Of a stretch of 5,959 nucleotides of DNA, positions 5,876-5,959 are shown in pieces (within the stretch, counting starts at the first letter, position 1; each line of letters starts with the position of its first letter). A model generated the notes under the pieces. That model was not told the DNA's origin. It was given only the letters and a program-made list of their open reading frames with translations, and searched no databases. A program made the position numbers and the translations under genes. The stretch comes from an uncultured Bacilli bacterium (GTDB taxonomy: Bacteria; Bacillota_I; Bacilli_A; RFN20; CAG-826), in assembly GCA_934133115.1 (NCBI GenBank), contig CAKPAV010000116.1, positions 1 through 5,959 of the forward strand, read 5' to 3'.

Positions 5876-5959
5876 TTAATAGCGATTAGCATAATCATAG
5901 TAATATACTATTTCATACAACTTACCATCTTCAAGTGTGATTTCTTTATCTTCGCACTT
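5876..5959 (-). CDS. C-terminal end of an unrecognised gene (partial)
   Basis: The minus strand has an open frame entering from the right edge with 27 codons and a TAA stop at 5876-5878. The visible residues read KCEDKEITLEDGKLYEI and then VYYYDYANRY. The mix of charged residues and the tyrosine-rich end are protein-like, and a stem-loop with a T-rich tail follows about 22 bases downstream, which supports a real gene end. The start lies outside the window and the family cannot be named. The gene is convergent with the XRE gene, four bases apart at the stop codons. Confidence 0.65.
   Translation of the reverse strand, partial: KCEDKEITLEDGKLYEIVYYYDYANRY

Noticed and set aside
1..5959. CRISPR array, transfer or ribosomal RNA, insertion sequence or attachment site
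   Set aside because: No regularly spaced repeats, cloverleaf structures, transposase genes or terminal inverted repeats are visible.

Overview
The window is very AT-rich and low in GC on both strands. Long open frames carry tryptophan only as TGG, and one gene ends in TGA, so the standard bacterial code applies rather than the Mollicutes code. Short intergenic regions, AGGAGG-type ribosome binding sites, near-consensus sigma-A promoters and the protein families present all suggest a low-GC Firmicute, probably a gut member of the Erysipelotrichia or a related lineage. The lineage is an inference.

Layout from left to right. Positions 51-3578 (minus) encode an 1175-residue protein with two zinc ribbons, a TPR segment, a TIR domain that keeps the catalytic WxxxE motif, a long helical region, a charged coiled coil and about ten to twelve predicted membrane helices. 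Positions 3717-4412 (minus) encode a LytTR DNA-binding regulator with a degenerate receiver domain, followed by its own terminator. A 316-base intergenic region holds a strong minus-strand promoter for this regulator and the terminator of the next operon. Positions 4729-5408 (minus) form a two-gene, translationally coupled operon of small membrane proteins. Divergent from it, a small XRE-type repressor is encoded at 5548-5871 (plus). The end of an unrecognised minus-strand gene runs in from the right edge (5876-5959), convergent with the repressor gene.

The most informative signal is regulatory. The promoter of the small-membrane-protein operon and the promoter of the LytTR gene are copies of one cassette of about 75 bases. 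Each has a TTGAAC-type operator abutting the -10 box, a 17-base spacer, a TTGACA -35 box and a conserved block just upstream. The simplest reading is that the divergent XRE protein represses its neighbouring operon and the LytTR gene together. The TIR gene has a separate weak promoter after a terminator, so its membership in the same circuit is only suggested by position. Whether the locus is a defence, stress or signalling system cannot be decided from the sequence.
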